In this document: one piece after another, positions 43,556-52,546 of the stretch | Numbering within the stretch: position 1 is the first letter of the stretch | How the letters are laid out: each line of letters starts with the position of its first letter | From: Moraxellaceae bacterium | Lineage (GTDB): Bacteria; Pseudomonadota; Gammaproteobacteria; Pseudomonadales; Moraxellaceae | NCBI GenBank assembly: GCA_020697295.1 | Contig: JAJFBF010000011.1 | Coordinates: 1 to 53,590, forward strand | Reading direction: 5' to 3' | DNA length: 53,590 nt | Notes under the pieces: generated by a model | Database searches by the model: none | The model's input: only the letters and a program-made list of their open reading frames with translations | What the model was told of the DNA's origin: nothing | Program-made: the position numbers and the translations under genes

Positions 43556-44410
43556 CTAGGGCCTGTTGCCGCTGACCTTGTTGCCGCTGCCCAGGTCCTG
43601 CACGGCGCCATATTCGCCGCAGCTCGCGCGCGGTGCCCAATTGAACAGCACCTTGTTCTGCGTGGTGCCGGGATCCAGGATGACGACGGGGCATTCGCCC
43701 GTGTTCAGCGCCACGATGTTCCGGGTCGCTCCTGCCCGCAGCGTGATGCCCTGGCTGTCAGAGAAGCGGTTGGCAACGATCCGGTTGCCGGTGGTTTCCT
43801 GGGTCTGTGACGAGCTCATGAGCAGGCCCGGGAAGCCGTTGATGGTGTTGCCGATGACTTCCGAATCTTGTGCGCCAACCAGCGAGACGACAATGTCACG
43901 CGAGCGGCCCATTGTGTTGTTGTAAATCTTCCAATCGACAGCGTTGAAGGCCTGGAGGGCAATGGCGCCGGTAATGTCGTTATTCCGGATGGTCACGTAC
44001 TTGCGCACGCTCAGGCCGGGAGCGCTGATGCCGGTGCCTTCCTCGATGAAGCTCGCGATCTTCAAGCCCTCGATCAGGATATTTTCCAGGGATGCATCCG
44101 CGAAAACGACATTGCAGATGCCATCGCCCGTGTTGGCGCCGTTGATGCCGACCAGTTGCAGGTTGGAATACTGGATGAAGGTGAGCTTGCTGTTTTCCGG
44201 GTTGTCCTCCCCGATAAAGCAGGAGAAGCCTTTGCTCTGGCCGTCGAAGACGACTTTGCCCGGCTCCGTGCCGTACTGGGTGGCCGTGTCGATGGCGGCG
44301 TTGATCTGGATGCCGTTGACGACTTCATCGGGAGTGAGCACGACGGTTCGCGCCTGTGCCGTGCCGATGGCCAGACTGCCGGCGGCCAGCAGAAGTGGTA
44401 GTGCTTTCAT
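43556..44410 (-). CDS. Secreted right-handed parallel beta-helix protein
   Basis: A 284-residue exported protein with a signal peptide (MKALPLLLAAGSLAIGTAQA) and a body of short repeating turns typical of PbH1 (pectate-lyase-like) helices: VTIRNNDITGAIALQAFN, DWKIYNNTMG, SEVIGNTINGFPGLL, GNRIVANRFSD. No clear catalytic cluster for a polysaccharide lyase is visible. AAGGAG lies 7 bases before ATG 44410. It is monocistronic; a surface or matrix role is an inference. Confidence 0.82.
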   Translation of the reverse strand: MKALPLLLAAGSLAIGTAQARTVVLTPDEVVNGIQINAAIDTATQYGTEPGKVVFDGQSKGFSCFIGEDNPENSKLTFIQYSNLQLVGINGANTGDGICNVVFADASLENILIEGLKIASFIEEGTGISAPGLSVRKYVTIRNNDITGAIALQAFNAVDWKIYNNTMGRSRDIVVSLVGAQDSEVIGNTINGFPGLLMSSSQTQETTGNRIVANRFSDSQGITLRAGATRNIVALNTGECPVVILDPGTTQNKVLFNWAPRASCGEYGAVQDLGSGNKVSGNRP

Positions 44411-44708
44411 GGGGAGCTCCTTCCTGGAACTGATGGGTGACGAATCCTTGTCAAATCCACATTGATGCCGGTGACATCGCCGTTCCGGCGCAGGCAGGAA
44501 GGCGGCGACCTGGCCGCTGCAAGCGGCGCGGGATCCCGCAGGGGCGGGGTGGGTGAAAGATGGGATGAAACCGTGTGAAAGAAAAGCTTGAGTTGGTGGT
44601 GGGGTGGTAGGAGGGGGCGCGGCCCGTCAGGGCCGTCACGCCCGCCGCAACGGAATGGGCCGCACTCTCATCGTGAGCGACTTGCCATATGCCGAGTGCA
44701 ATCAGGGG

Positions 44709-45230
44709 CTAATGGATTTCGCCGTTGTAAAACATACTTGCGGCGCCATCCTTCTTGACGGTGAGCTTGTTCCCCTCCGACAAGCTTTCAACGCCTTCTG
44801 AGCAGCCCTCGATTTCCGTCTTTCCAGTGACAGATTCCGTCCTGGTATCAAATGCGAAGGCGTAGGTTGTGGCGGGGCAGCTCTTGCCGTTTTCTCCCGT
44901 TGAAACTACGAGCACGTACTTTTCGCCAAATCTGTAGGCCTTTTCGATCTTCACATATCCGGTTGCGTCCGGAGACTGAACAACGGACTCAAGAACATTG
45001 ATCATGCCGGCGCGAGACTGGAAATTGATGGCACTGCCAATATCCAGTGCCGATACATGGAACAGATCAGCTGCCGAATCGTCGGTGACGATGAGAGGCT
45101 CATATGACATTGTCGGCGCCGCCGGCGGGATGGGCGTGGCTTGCGTCTGCGATTGTGCGGGCTCCTCTGGCGGCTTGCTGCAGCCGGCGATGACGGCGAC
45201 CAATGCGAGCGGGAGTATTCTGGTTTTCAT
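44709..45230 (-). CDS. Small lipoprotein, unknown
   Basis: A 173-residue protein with the lipobox VAVIAGC (Cys at 17), a Pro/Gln-rich linker and a beta-rich domain. The domain contains a Cys pair (KSCPATTYAF near 120 and EGCSEG near 145). No domain recognised. GGGAAC precedes ATG 45230. It is AT-richer in composition than the window average, which may point to transfer, but this is a weak signal. The 298-base gap 44411-44708 holds no gene I can support. Confidence 0.65.
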   Translation of the reverse strand: MKTRILPLALVAVIAGCSKPPEEPAQSQTQATPIPPAAPTMSYEPLIVTDDSAADLFHVSALDIGSAINFQSRAGMINVLESVVQSPDATGYVKIEKAYRFGEKYVLVVSTGENGKSCPATTYAFAFDTRTESVTGKTEIEGCSEGVESLSEGNKLTVKKDGAASMFYNGEIH

Positions 45231-45296
45231 AAGTGTTCCCTGATTTTGGCTGGCTTCAGGATCAAGGAGTTCTCGGCCCGATGCCTGCTGGTCAAT

Positions 45297-45521
45297 CACG
45301 TGGAGTTAACGGCGCGCGCCGTTGCCTTGTCGCTAGCTGCCACAGGTTCCCTGGAGGCAGTACGCCGATTGTCAGGCATCACCCGCGGGCGTCATGTGTA
45401 CCAGTTCCCAGATGTGGCCATCGGTATCTCCTCTTGAGGTGTAGCGGGGATTGCAGGAGCGCGCGAAGGGCGCCCGCCATTACCGCCGAAGTCTACCGTA
45501 TCCCCGGGCGCGAAGGGTCGG
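45297..45521. repeat. Region with two short blocks repeated at 53361-53439
   Basis: ACGTGGAGTT-AACGGCGCGCGC (45298-45317) and CCGAAGTCTACCG...GCGAAGGGT (45486-45518) recur in degenerate, more compact form at 53361-53437 (ACGTGGAGTT-CAGGCGCGCGC and CCGACGTGTACCG...GCGAAGGGT). The first block contains the 16-base palindrome AACGGCGCGCGCCGTT. Between them lies AGAGGAGATACCG-ATG (minus, 45421) opening only a nine-codon frame. The 320-base gap 45231-45550 otherwise shows nothing. Confidence 0.5.
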
Positions 45522-45550
45522 CACGGTGGCCGAGGCCGGGTTTGGAAATT

Positions 45551-45934
45551 TTAAATGCCGGGCCGCTCGTCAGGCCGCCCGGCCGCGATAGCGGATTGCT
45601 GCCGCTTTGAAAGGCTGGAAAGTGCCTTGGCATAAGACCACCTGATCAGCTCCTGGAGGTAGTCAGCGGGGACCGCGCCAACCGCCACGATCGTGACCCA
45701 GCGGAACCTGGCCATATAGCGGGCGGGCTTGATGCCAGGAACGTCCGTCAGCTCCAGGAAGCGTTCCGGGGCGGTGCAAATACTGAAGCGCCATTGCTCT
45801 GGTTCGCTGGTCTTGAAGTAGGCAAACTTTCTGCCGCCTACATAGTAAACAAGCACGTTGCTGGGCGGCCCGTACAGTTTGGAGGAGGCGCCCGGGAGTC
45901 GGCTGCAATGCTCTTTTACGGCGGTAACTTCCAT
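45551..45934 (-). CDS. MmcQ/YjbR-family protein
   Basis: A 127-residue protein with the YjbR fold pattern: GRKFAYFKTSEPEQWRFSIC, then ELTDVPGIKPARYMARFRWV and LIRWSYAKALSSL. The family binds DNA or small molecules in the cytoplasm; precise function is unknown. ATG 45934 begins MEVTAVKEHCSRLPGASS, matching the usual N-terminus. It lies downstream of the DUF4166 gene on the same strand, 175 bases apart. Confidence 0.85.
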   Translation of the reverse strand: MEVTAVKEHCSRLPGASSKLYGPPSNVLVYYVGGRKFAYFKTSEPEQWRFSICTAPERFLELTDVPGIKPARYMARFRWVTIVAVGAVPADYLQELIRWSYAKALSSLSKRQQSAIAAGRPDERPGI

Positions 45935-46110
45935 TTGATGGTCCCTGGGCGGCCTGAGGGGGAGTTAGGGGCGGGCGCCATTGAGCGGGGCAGCAGGAGT
46001 CGCTGCTCCGGCAATATCCCTGACCTTACCGAAGGCGAGCCGGAATTTGAAGTTCGGCAAGTTCTGGCTGTTCACTGGCGTCGCCGGTGCGTATTTTCCT
46101 GTCGGCGTAG

Positions 46111-46839
46111 TTAAACACTGGAAGGACTGACATGCCGAAATCGGCCGCTCTGGGTAAACAGCTTTCCAAACAAAGGGTGAGAAATGTCAATTTTGACGTC
46201 GAACTCCTCGGCGCCCACATCGAGGTGGGCAAGGACTACGCGTCCGGGTCCCAGGGCAGAAGGTAACGGCAGGCGGATAGTGGCCACCTGCATAAAATAT
46301 CCGGCGTCAGTAAAGTGCAGGCCTGCCGAATCACACCGCAAGGAGACATACATCCCCAGGCCACCGCCGACGTGTTCGGCAATGCGTCCATCGTCCAGGA
46401 GCTGCATCCGGGACTGAAAAACAAAAGGGGGCTTGCCGGGGAATGAATAAGTACGACGCTTGTGAACGGTCTTTTCCTCGTCAGTCCAGACCTCAATGAA
46501 AACCGGAACATCCTCGCCTTCATAGGGCATCAGTGCGCCTGTACGCATCATGAGCCAGCCCAGAAACTTGCCGGGCAGGGTTGCGGAAACCTGCATCCTG
46601 CCTTCGTAGCGAACGCTGGTTCCGGGCGGAAGGTCCTGGTTAAAGCGCGCCTGGATGTGGGAGGGGGCGGAATTCCAGTCGTCGCCCAGTTTTTTCCTGA
46701 AAAGTGCGCCTTCGCTCAAGGGTGACTCCGGGTATACCAATGATGAATTTTTAGTGCCGCCGATTCTTTGGCGTGGAATCAGGGGCGTGCTCAAGCGCTG
46801 CGAGTAGGGAACAAAGGGGGGAGGCGATTGATCGATCAA
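46111..46839 (-). CDS. DUF4166-family protein
   Basis: A 242-residue protein with the family pattern LFRKKLGDDWNSAPSHIQAR, then VRYEGRMQVSATLPGK, TYSFPGKPPFVFQSRM and FDVKIDISHPLFGKLF. The start appears to be TTG 46839 with GAAGGGG about 10 bases upstream; no better in-frame ATG precedes the conserved part. It begins 20 bases after the MORN-peptidase stop, so they may be co-transcribed. DUF4166 domains often occur with SDR enzymes; function unknown. Confidence 0.8.
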   Translation of the reverse strand: MIDQSPPPFVPYSQRLSTPLIPRQRIGGTKNSSLVYPESPLSEGALFRKKLGDDWNSAPSHIQARFNQDLPPGTSVRYEGRMQVSATLPGKFLGWLMMRTGALMPYEGEDVPVFIEVWTDEEKTVHKRRTYSFPGKPPFVFQSRMQLLDDGRIAEHVGGGLGMYVSLRCDSAGLHFTDAGYFMQVATIRLPLPSALGPGRVVLAHLDVGAEEFDVKIDISHPLFGKLFTQSGRFRHVSPSSV

Positions 46840-46859
46840 AGGCTACAGCCCCTTCTCTT

Positions 46860-48680
46860 TTAGCGCCGTGACGACTTTTTCACCGATGCCCGATGCTGCT
46901 TCCACCACGCATCAAGCTTGCGCTCGATGGCGTCACTGCTGGCAATCTGCGGAAAGGAGCGATGAGGGTCGCTCTTGTCCTCTGTCTTCTGCACCACGCC
47001 ATTTAAGTCGGCTACCGCTGCTGGGGCGGATGCGGCACTGTCATCGGCTTCGGCGATATTCTCGCTGTCATCGTCATCCTCCGCGAAGCCAGGATCATCG
47101 CCTTCATCTGCATTTTTGTCGGATTCCGCATCGCGGTCTTCCCATTCACCGATCAGCTTCTCGGCGCGGCGGAAGGCGTCCGGGAAAGAACGGCTTTGCG
47201 GGAGGGCCTCCTTGAAGAAGGCGCGGCCGAAATAGGTGAAATCGTTTTCGTCGCTGCAGCCGAAGGAGGTGCGGTCCTGCCGGGCGGCGGCGATGACCAG
47301 TGAGTGCTCGTCCTTCAGCAGCGGGATGAAGCCGCCGGAAAAGCAGGCGGAGATCACCACCACCTTGTGGCGGATGCCGCTGTCCTTGAGGAGCTGCGCC
47401 AGTTCGGCGGCCTTGATGTCGGCGAAATCCATTCGCTCCATGTCCAGCGAGAACTCGTGTTTGCGCGAACCGTGGCTGGTGAGGTAGAGAAAGAGGATGT
47501 CGTTGTCCTTGTCCATCAGGGTGGCGATGCGCTGCAGCGATTCACGCAGGCTGGTGAGCGTGGCCAGGGGCGCCGTCGCTACCGTGTTGCGGCTGTTGAT
47601 CAGCGCCAGCGAGCGGCCCGCCGTGCCGAAGTCGCGGTCGAACTGCTCACGCACGAAACCGGTTTCACGGTGAAAAACTTCCTGTGTGCCGTCGCCCGCC
47701 ACAGTCAGCAGGTAGAGGTTGGTGCGCCCGGCCTCGCGCGGCTTGAGGGCGGCCAGCGCGGCGTCGAGCAGCTGGCGCTGGTTGTAGAGCGCGGTTTCAA
47801 TGTTGGCCTCGGTGAGGCGATCCTTTTCCACGTCGGGCAGCCGGCCATAGCGCCAGACGCCGCTTTGTTCCTTCTTGCCGTCGGCGCCGGCTGTGGCGAG
47901 GGTCAGGGTGCCCTGGCCATCGTACATGCCGTATTTGAAGCCGCCGACGTAGCGGTCGCCGTTGGCCAGTGTCAGCGTGCCCTGACCCTGTGGCCGGGAG
48001 GCACGGAAACCGCCTTCGTAACGGCTGCCGTCCTTGGTGACGCGGCTGCCCGTGGTCAGCTCACCGCCCTTGAACTCCCCGGCGTATTCGGTGCCATCAG
48101 CGCCGACATATTTGCCCGGGCCCTCCAGTCGCCAGTTCTTGAAGGCGCCTTCGTAGCGGCCGCCATCGCCGACCAGGTGACTGCCCTGGCCGGTGAATTC
48201 GTCGTTGACGAAGTCGCCCTCGAAAACCACGCCCTGCGGCATCTCATAACGGCCCTTGCCATTGAAGCGGTGGCGCTCGAAGCCGCCGCGGTATTTGCGG
48301 CCATTCGTCATGGTCATCTCGCCCTGGCCCCAGAACATGCTCTGGCGGAACTCGCCGGTGTAGACGGCGCCTTGCGACGTCTCCAGGCGGCCCTTGCCGG
48401 CCATCATGCCCTGGCGGAATTCGCCCTCGTAGAGGTGGCCGCTGGGCATATTCAGTTTGCCCTGGCCCGAGAACAGGCCGCCTTCGAAACCGCCCTGGTA
48501 GCGCATGCCATTTTCCCAGACGACGACGCCCTCGCCCTGGCGCACGCCGTTCACCAGCGGGCCGGTGTAGCGGCCGCCGTCGGGGGTAATGGCTTCGGCG
48601 CTGAAGGCGAGCGGAGAGAGGAGGGTGAGCGCGGCGGCCAGGAGGCCACGGCGGATGAGGCGAAGGGCAGGGCTGCTCAT
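46860..48680 (-). CDS. Exported MORN-repeat C13 (legumain-like) cysteine peptidase
   Basis: A 606-residue protein. Signal peptide (LLAAALTLLSPLAFSAEA) at the start. About ten MORN repeats at 35-285 (GRYTGPLVNGVRQGEGVVVW, RYEGGFRASRPQGQGTLTLA). A C13/caspase-fold peptidase domain at about 320-500 has the catalytic His in LYLTSHGSRKHEF (near 403) and the Cys in VVISACFSGGFIPLL (near 445). An acidic linker (about 530-565) ends in a basic tail. MORN repeats bind lipids or act as spacers. An orphan predicted periplasmic protease. Confidence 0.88.
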   Translation of the reverse strand: MSSPALRLIRRGLLAAALTLLSPLAFSAEAITPDGGRYTGPLVNGVRQGEGVVVWENGMRYQGGFEGGLFSGQGKLNMPSGHLYEGEFRQGMMAGKGRLETSQGAVYTGEFRQSMFWGQGEMTMTNGRKYRGGFERHRFNGKGRYEMPQGVVFEGDFVNDEFTGQGSHLVGDGGRYEGAFKNWRLEGPGKYVGADGTEYAGEFKGGELTTGSRVTKDGSRYEGGFRASRPQGQGTLTLANGDRYVGGFKYGMYDGQGTLTLATAGADGKKEQSGVWRYGRLPDVEKDRLTEANIETALYNQRQLLDAALAALKPREAGRTNLYLLTVAGDGTQEVFHRETGFVREQFDRDFGTAGRSLALINSRNTVATAPLATLTSLRESLQRIATLMDKDNDILFLYLTSHGSRKHEFSLDMERMDFADIKAAELAQLLKDSGIRHKVVVISACFSGGFIPLLKDEHSLVIAAARQDRTSFGCSDENDFTYFGRAFFKEALPQSRSFPDAFRRAEKLIGEWEDRDAESDKNADEGDDPGFAEDDDDSENIAEADDSAASAPAAVADLNGVVQKTEDKSDPHRSFPQIASSDAIERKLDAWWKQHRASVKKSSRR

Positions 48681-48881
48681 GAGAGGTCCGTTTCTTGTTG
48701 GTCTTGTCGGGGCGCTGTCAGGGTACGGGAGTGTACGGAGAGCACAAGCCCTGGGCGAAGCGGACGTCGGCGGGCTGGCGGCTGCGGTAAGGCTCACAAG
48801 CCTGTGCCTTGCCGCAGGCGGCGGCTGCGGGGTTTGCTTCCGCATGAGCGGCGAGCGCGGCTTTCTCAGCTGAGTCGATGC

Positions 48882-49340
48882 CTACGGTACTGACGGAGCC
48901 GCCGCGGACGGCCCGTCGAGTGGCGGCGGCGAAGGCGGATAGAGTCTGTATTTACAGTTCCCGCTGAAGGACAGCACGGCCACGTACGGGGCGAATTCAT
49001 CCTGTGCGGAATGCAAGGCCAGCTCCAGCACCGGGGCGGGAGTCGCCCGCCACTGGACATTGCGCGCCATGGTGTTCTCGTGCCGGTTCAGCTCCGGCAC
49101 GGCTTTTGAGCAGAGGACCTTGCGGCGGGGGTTGAGGCTGATCACTTGTACCTGGAAGCGATGCCAGCAATTTTCCTCCGAGCATTCCTGGAAGGCGAGC
49201 AGGCGATGGGAGCCCGAGGTCGCGGCGAGCGCAAGATCGGGCGGGATGGCAGGCAAGCCACGGTCCGCCGCCTGTGAGGACGACGCGAGGGCTAGCAAGG
49301 CAAGGGCTGGCAACGCAATGGCGGACAGGCGTCCTATCAT
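48882..49340 (-). CDS. Exported protein, unknown
   Basis: A 152-residue protein with a signal peptide (SAIALPALALLALASSSQAA) cut after the Ala near 23. The mature part has two Cys pairs (QECSEENCWHRF and KVLCSKAVPE/GNCKYR) likely to form disulfides, and a Pro/Ser-rich C-terminus. No domain recognised. ATG 49340 was chosen to place the signal peptide; the upstream part of the frame is not protein-like. Monocistronic. Confidence 0.65.
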   Translation of the reverse strand: MIGRLSAIALPALALLALASSSQAADRGLPAIPPDLALAATSGSHRLLAFQECSEENCWHRFQVQVISLNPRRKVLCSKAVPELNRHENTMARNVQWRATPAPVLELALHSAQDEFAPYVAVLSFSGNCKYRLYPPSPPPLDGPSAAAPSVP

Positions 49341-49432
49341 CGCGTCGCGGCAGAAGCCGAGGCAGGTGGCGTAAAGCGCTTGACGGTCACAGTCCACTTT
49401 CTTCCCCGGCTTTCTACCGTGCGGCATCTCCA

Positions 49433-50626
49433 TTACCGCACAGGCGCTGGCTGAATGCGGCCGAAGGCCGACTCTGCGGACCTGACCGTACCGGTCGTGA
49501 AGAACAGGGTGTTGTCGCTGAGAGTGCCGACGCCCGAGCCGCTGTTGCCTGCGCCGATCCGGTCGCCGTTGCGAAAGGCCAGCGCGCTGAGTCCGCGCAA
49601 GGTGAGGGCAGTGCCGTTGGCGTCATTTACGGTGCCGGCGAACGCACCCGTGGAACGGTCGAAGGCGTTGATGCGCCCATCGCCGGCATTGGCCACCAGC
49701 ACCTTGCCGCCGAGTTCGCCGAAGTTATCCGGTGCCAGTGCGATGCCGCGTGGCGCATTGAGCGGACCGCCAGTGATGAGGCGACGCTCGAAGTTGCCGC
49801 TGGCATCGAAGAGGCTGACGATGCCGATGCCCGCCCCTTCCACGATGGTAAGGACTCCGCTCGCCTCCCGGGGCTTTGCATAGACCACGGCCAGGCGGTC
49901 GCCCAGCGTCTGGATGTTGAAGGGCTTGTAGCCGGCGGGAAGCGTGGGGTCGCGGAACGCGCCGCGGGGGCTGATCTTGATGAAGCCGCTGTCGAAGGTG
50001 TCGATGCGGCCATTCCCGAAGTCAGCGGCGAATAGGAAGGAGCTGCCGCCGCTTGCGAGCAGGGCCAGCCCGGTGTATTCGGCGCTGCCGGCGGGGTCGG
50101 TATAGACCGTGGCCGCCTGCCTGCCGAAGCCACTGTCGGCAGACCAGGCCGCGAGGGTGCCGCTACTCGTGCTGAAGATATAGGCGGCCGGGCCGGTGAT
50201 GCCGTTGGCGCTGACCCGGAAGGCCGTGGCACCGGCGGTCTCCACCACGCCGGTAACGTGCGAGCCGCCCCGGCTGCCGGGAATCGCGACGGGATCGTTG
50301 CGGCTCACGCCGTTGGCGTCGTACACCGTCGCGACCGTGGTATGGGCATTGGCGACCCAGATCGGGCCGTCGCCGACGGCAAGGTCCCAGGGTTTGGAAA
50401 GATTGCTGTCGGTGAGGCTGGTGTCGGTGTCGAAGACGCTTTCCGGGCCGGCGACCAGCACGGTGGCGTCGAAGCCCTGCGTCTGCGGCGACGCACCGAT
50501 GGGTGTGGTGCTGGCGGGGCTTCCGTCGGACGAGGAGCCTCCGTTGCAGCCCGTCAGGCAGGTCGCCAGCGTGCACAGGCCAAGCGCCAGCGTGCCGACC
50601 CTGAGACTCTTGTAGGTAAGCTGCAT
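49433..50626 (-). CDS. TIGR03118-family lipoprotein (beta-propeller-like)
   Basis: A 397-residue lipoprotein with lipobox LTGC (Cys near 27), then a Gly/Ser-rich linker. The body has NHL-like blades: DSNLSKPWDLAVGDGPIWVA near 75, FLFAADFGNGRIDTFDSGF, NAPRGIALAPDNFGELGGKV and VANAGDGRINAFDRSTGAF. These are typical of TIGR03118 proteins with six or seven repeats. Outer-membrane- or periplasm-located binding role is inferred. GGAGG lies 7 bases before ATG 50626. Confidence 0.85.
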   Translation of the reverse strand: MQLTYKSLRVGTLALGLCTLATCLTGCNGGSSSDGSPASTTPIGASPQTQGFDATVLVAGPESVFDTDTSLTDSNLSKPWDLAVGDGPIWVANAHTTVATVYDANGVSRNDPVAIPGSRGGSHVTGVVETAGATAFRVSANGITGPAAYIFSTSSGTLAAWSADSGFGRQAATVYTDPAGSAEYTGLALLASGGSSFLFAADFGNGRIDTFDSGFIKISPRGAFRDPTLPAGYKPFNIQTLGDRLAVVYAKPREASGVLTIVEGAGIGIVSLFDASGNFERRLITGGPLNAPRGIALAPDNFGELGGKVLVANAGDGRINAFDRSTGAFAGTVNDANGTALTLRGLSALAFRNGDRIGAGNSGSGVGTLSDNTLFFTTGTVRSAESAFGRIQPAPVR

Positions 50627-50813
50627 CGAAAACCTCCGGTTCGCCGATGACAAGAGCCGGTCGAGCAGAATGCTCAGCCCGGCCCTGGATCAGCTTGCGT
50701 TGGCTATACGGAGAAGTCTGGAGAAGATGCGCGGCTTTTCGTAAGAAGTGCAGCGCATGAGCTAGCAATTTGTATGGAGCATTGCTGATTCGTGGGAAGC
50801 AGGTGGGCGGCGT

Positions 50814-51240
50814 ATGGCCGACAGCGGCCTGGAATACCTGGAGCAGGCGGCCTGGGAAATTCCGCCCAACCGCATCCCGTTGACGGAAGACAATGCGGTC
50901 AGCCAGCTGCTGGCGGCAGAGATATTCAGGCAGCCTGGGCTGCACGGTCGATGTGGTGGGGAACGGCCGGGAGGCGGTCCAGGCCTTCCGGAGCCGGCCT
51001 TACGATCTGGTGCTCATGGACTGCGAGATGCCGCAGCAGATCGGCCTCGACGCCACGCGCGCCATCCGCAAGCTGGAAGCGGACGGCCTGCGGGTCGGCG
51101 CGCCGCGCACACCCGTTATCGCGATGACGGCCTCGGCCCTACTGGGCGATCCGGAAAAATGCCTGGCCGCCGGCATCGACGATTTCATGTCCAAGCCGCT
51201 GCGCCTGAGCCAGCTCAACCGTTGCTGCGGCACTGGCTTG
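50814..51240 (+). pseudogene. Frameshifted receiver-domain (REC) remnant
   Basis: The first frame reads RIPLTEDNAVSQLLAAEIF, the acidic start of a receiver domain. After a one-base shift near 50930 a second frame continues as LGCTVDVVGNGREAVQAF, LVLMDCEMPQQIGLDATRAI and VIAMTASALL up to DDFMSKPLRLSQL. Together they make one receiver domain, so this is a decayed end of a hybrid kinase or response regulator. The usual Asp after the phospho-site MP(x)xD is Ile, a further sign of decay. No kinase part lies upstream. Confidence 0.75.
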
Positions 51241-51509
51241 CCGCCGGCGCGGAGGCTGGGCAGGAATGCGCTGCAGCCGGGCAGGGAGAAGGGGGGCGAG
51301 AAAAACAGGGAGACAGCGCCTGAGGGGCTTCCTGGGGTGAACAACTCTGTCCCGTGTTCTTGGTGGCTCGGGGAAAACGTGGCCGTCCATTTTTTCTCCG
51401 GCGAAGATATGAGTGCCTGGCTGCTTCAGCAGAAGAAGCAGCACCCGAAATCGCTGCCGCGCACGCTGTTCGGCGAGCGGGTGGCCAAAAGCCTGGCCTT
51501 CTGGACGAT

Positions 51510-51554
51510 AAAAGGGCCTAAGTGAAGTATAAATTTCACGCGGCCTTTTTTACC
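51510..51554 (+). terminator. Hairpin terminator with inner GTGAA/TTCAC stem
   Basis: AAAAGGGCC and GGCCTTTTTT form the outer stem, with GTGAA-gtataaat-TTCAC inside. The closing T-run makes it a possible rho-independent terminator for the pseudogene transcript. The remaining 51555-51685 shows no gene. Confidence 0.55.
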
Positions 51555-51685
51555 TTTCGTCCCTTCTGATTTCGGGGATGGGTTTGATTGTGCGCAGGAA
51601 GTCAAAAAAAGTGCGGCCGGTTCCACGCGTAGGAGCCCTTGATGCCCATGAGCGCCAAGGCATACGTGCCGGAAGCAGCGTGGGA

Positions 51686-51775
51686 AAAAGGGGGACGGAG
51701 TGAATAGGCCACAAATTGATCAGCCGCACATCCCCTGCACCTCATCAAGGACCTTATGCACTCCGACCCCTTTAA
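51686..51775. repeat. Imperfect inverted repeats resembling mobile-element ends
   Basis: AAAAAGGGGGACGGAGTGA (51686-51704) is matched in inverted orientation by GCACTCCGACCCCTTTAA (51758-51775). The A-AAGGGG-CGGAGTG core resembles the flanks of Y1 (REP-associated) transposase elements. Only about 50 bases lie between, so at best a deleted remnant remains; there is no transposase frame. Confidence 0.5.
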
Positions 51776-51907
51776 CGCAGCGAGGCCTGAGTGGGGGGCA
51801 CGGCACGCCAAAACGCGGTCAGCACCAATAGGCAGATGCCGGCTGGCTTGCTAGAGTCGGCACCGACAAAAAAACAAAGGGCCATCACCGGCCCACCGGA
51901 GTCCTTC

Positions 51908-52546
51908 TTGCGTCTTTCCCTGCGAATTCTTGTCGTCTGCGGCAGCCTTGCCTGGGCTGCCGCCGTGCAGGCCGAAGTCTCCCCCGTCCTGCCTGCCATC
52001 GCGCCAGCCGCCGCCGTGCCGGTTGCCCCTGCAGCCCCCGCCACTACGGCGCCGACGACTACGGCCGGCGTGCCGGTGCCCGCCAACACCGTCGTCGAGC
52101 TGGAGATGGTAGACAGCGTGAGCTCGCGCACCTCAAAGCCGGGCGACGTCTTCCGTCTGCGCCTGACCGCGCCGCTGGCCATCGAGGGCACCGAGCTGCT
52201 GCCGGCCGGCACGCCGGCAACCGGCGAGGTCGTGCATGCCGCCAAGTCCGGCTTCGGCGGCAAGCCCGGCGAACTGCTGCTGGCCGCGCGCTTCATCGAG
52301 GCGCCGCAGGGCCGCATAAAGCTGCGCGCCGGCCTCGGCGCCGCCGGCCAGGACAACACCAAGGCCTCGATCGGTGTCGCCATCATCGCCGGCGCCGGCA
52401 TTGCCGGAGCGGTGGTCGGCATGGCCGTGCGCGGCAAGGACCTCGAGCTCGATGCCGGCACCCGAGTCTCGGCGCGAATCGCCGCCGACGCCACGTTCGT
52501 GCCCGCCCTTCCCGTCTCTTCCCCCCCACAAGGAGTTGCTCCATGA
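51908..52546 (+). CDS. Exported protein, unknown (Ala/Pro-rich, glycine-zipper region)
   Basis: A 212-residue protein read from TTG 51908, where GGAG lies 6 bases upstream and the frame opens with a proper signal peptide (LRLSLRILVVCGSLAWAAAV). The mature part is an Ala/Pro/Thr linker, then a beta domain (VVELEMVDSVSSRTSKPGDV) and a Gly-rich hydrophobic segment (GVAIIAGAGIAGAVVGMAV). ATG 51836 is in frame but lacks a site. It overlaps the DUF2846 gene by 4 bases (ATGA), so they are coupled partners in the envelope. Confidence 0.7.
   Translation: MRLSLRILVVCGSLAWAAAVQAEVSPVLPAIAPAAAVPVAPAAPATTAPTTTAGVPVPANTVVELEMVDSVSSRTSKPGDVFRLRLTAPLAIEGTELLPAGTPATGEVVHAAKSGFGGKPGELLLAARFIEAPQGRIKLRAGLGAAGQDNTKASIGVAIIAGAGIAGAVVGMAVRGKDLELDAGTRVSARIAADATFVPALPVSSPPQGVAP

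Noticed and set aside
44411..44708. Possible small gene upstream of the beta-helix gene
   Set aside because: Open frames lack start signals and protein-like composition.
45297..45521. Integron attC site
   Set aside because: The core GTTRRRY/RYYYAAC pattern is not met on either side and no integrase is present; only the shared blocks are reported.
51686..51775. Intact insertion sequence
   Set aside because: Only about 50 bases lie between the inverted ends and no transposase frame exists.
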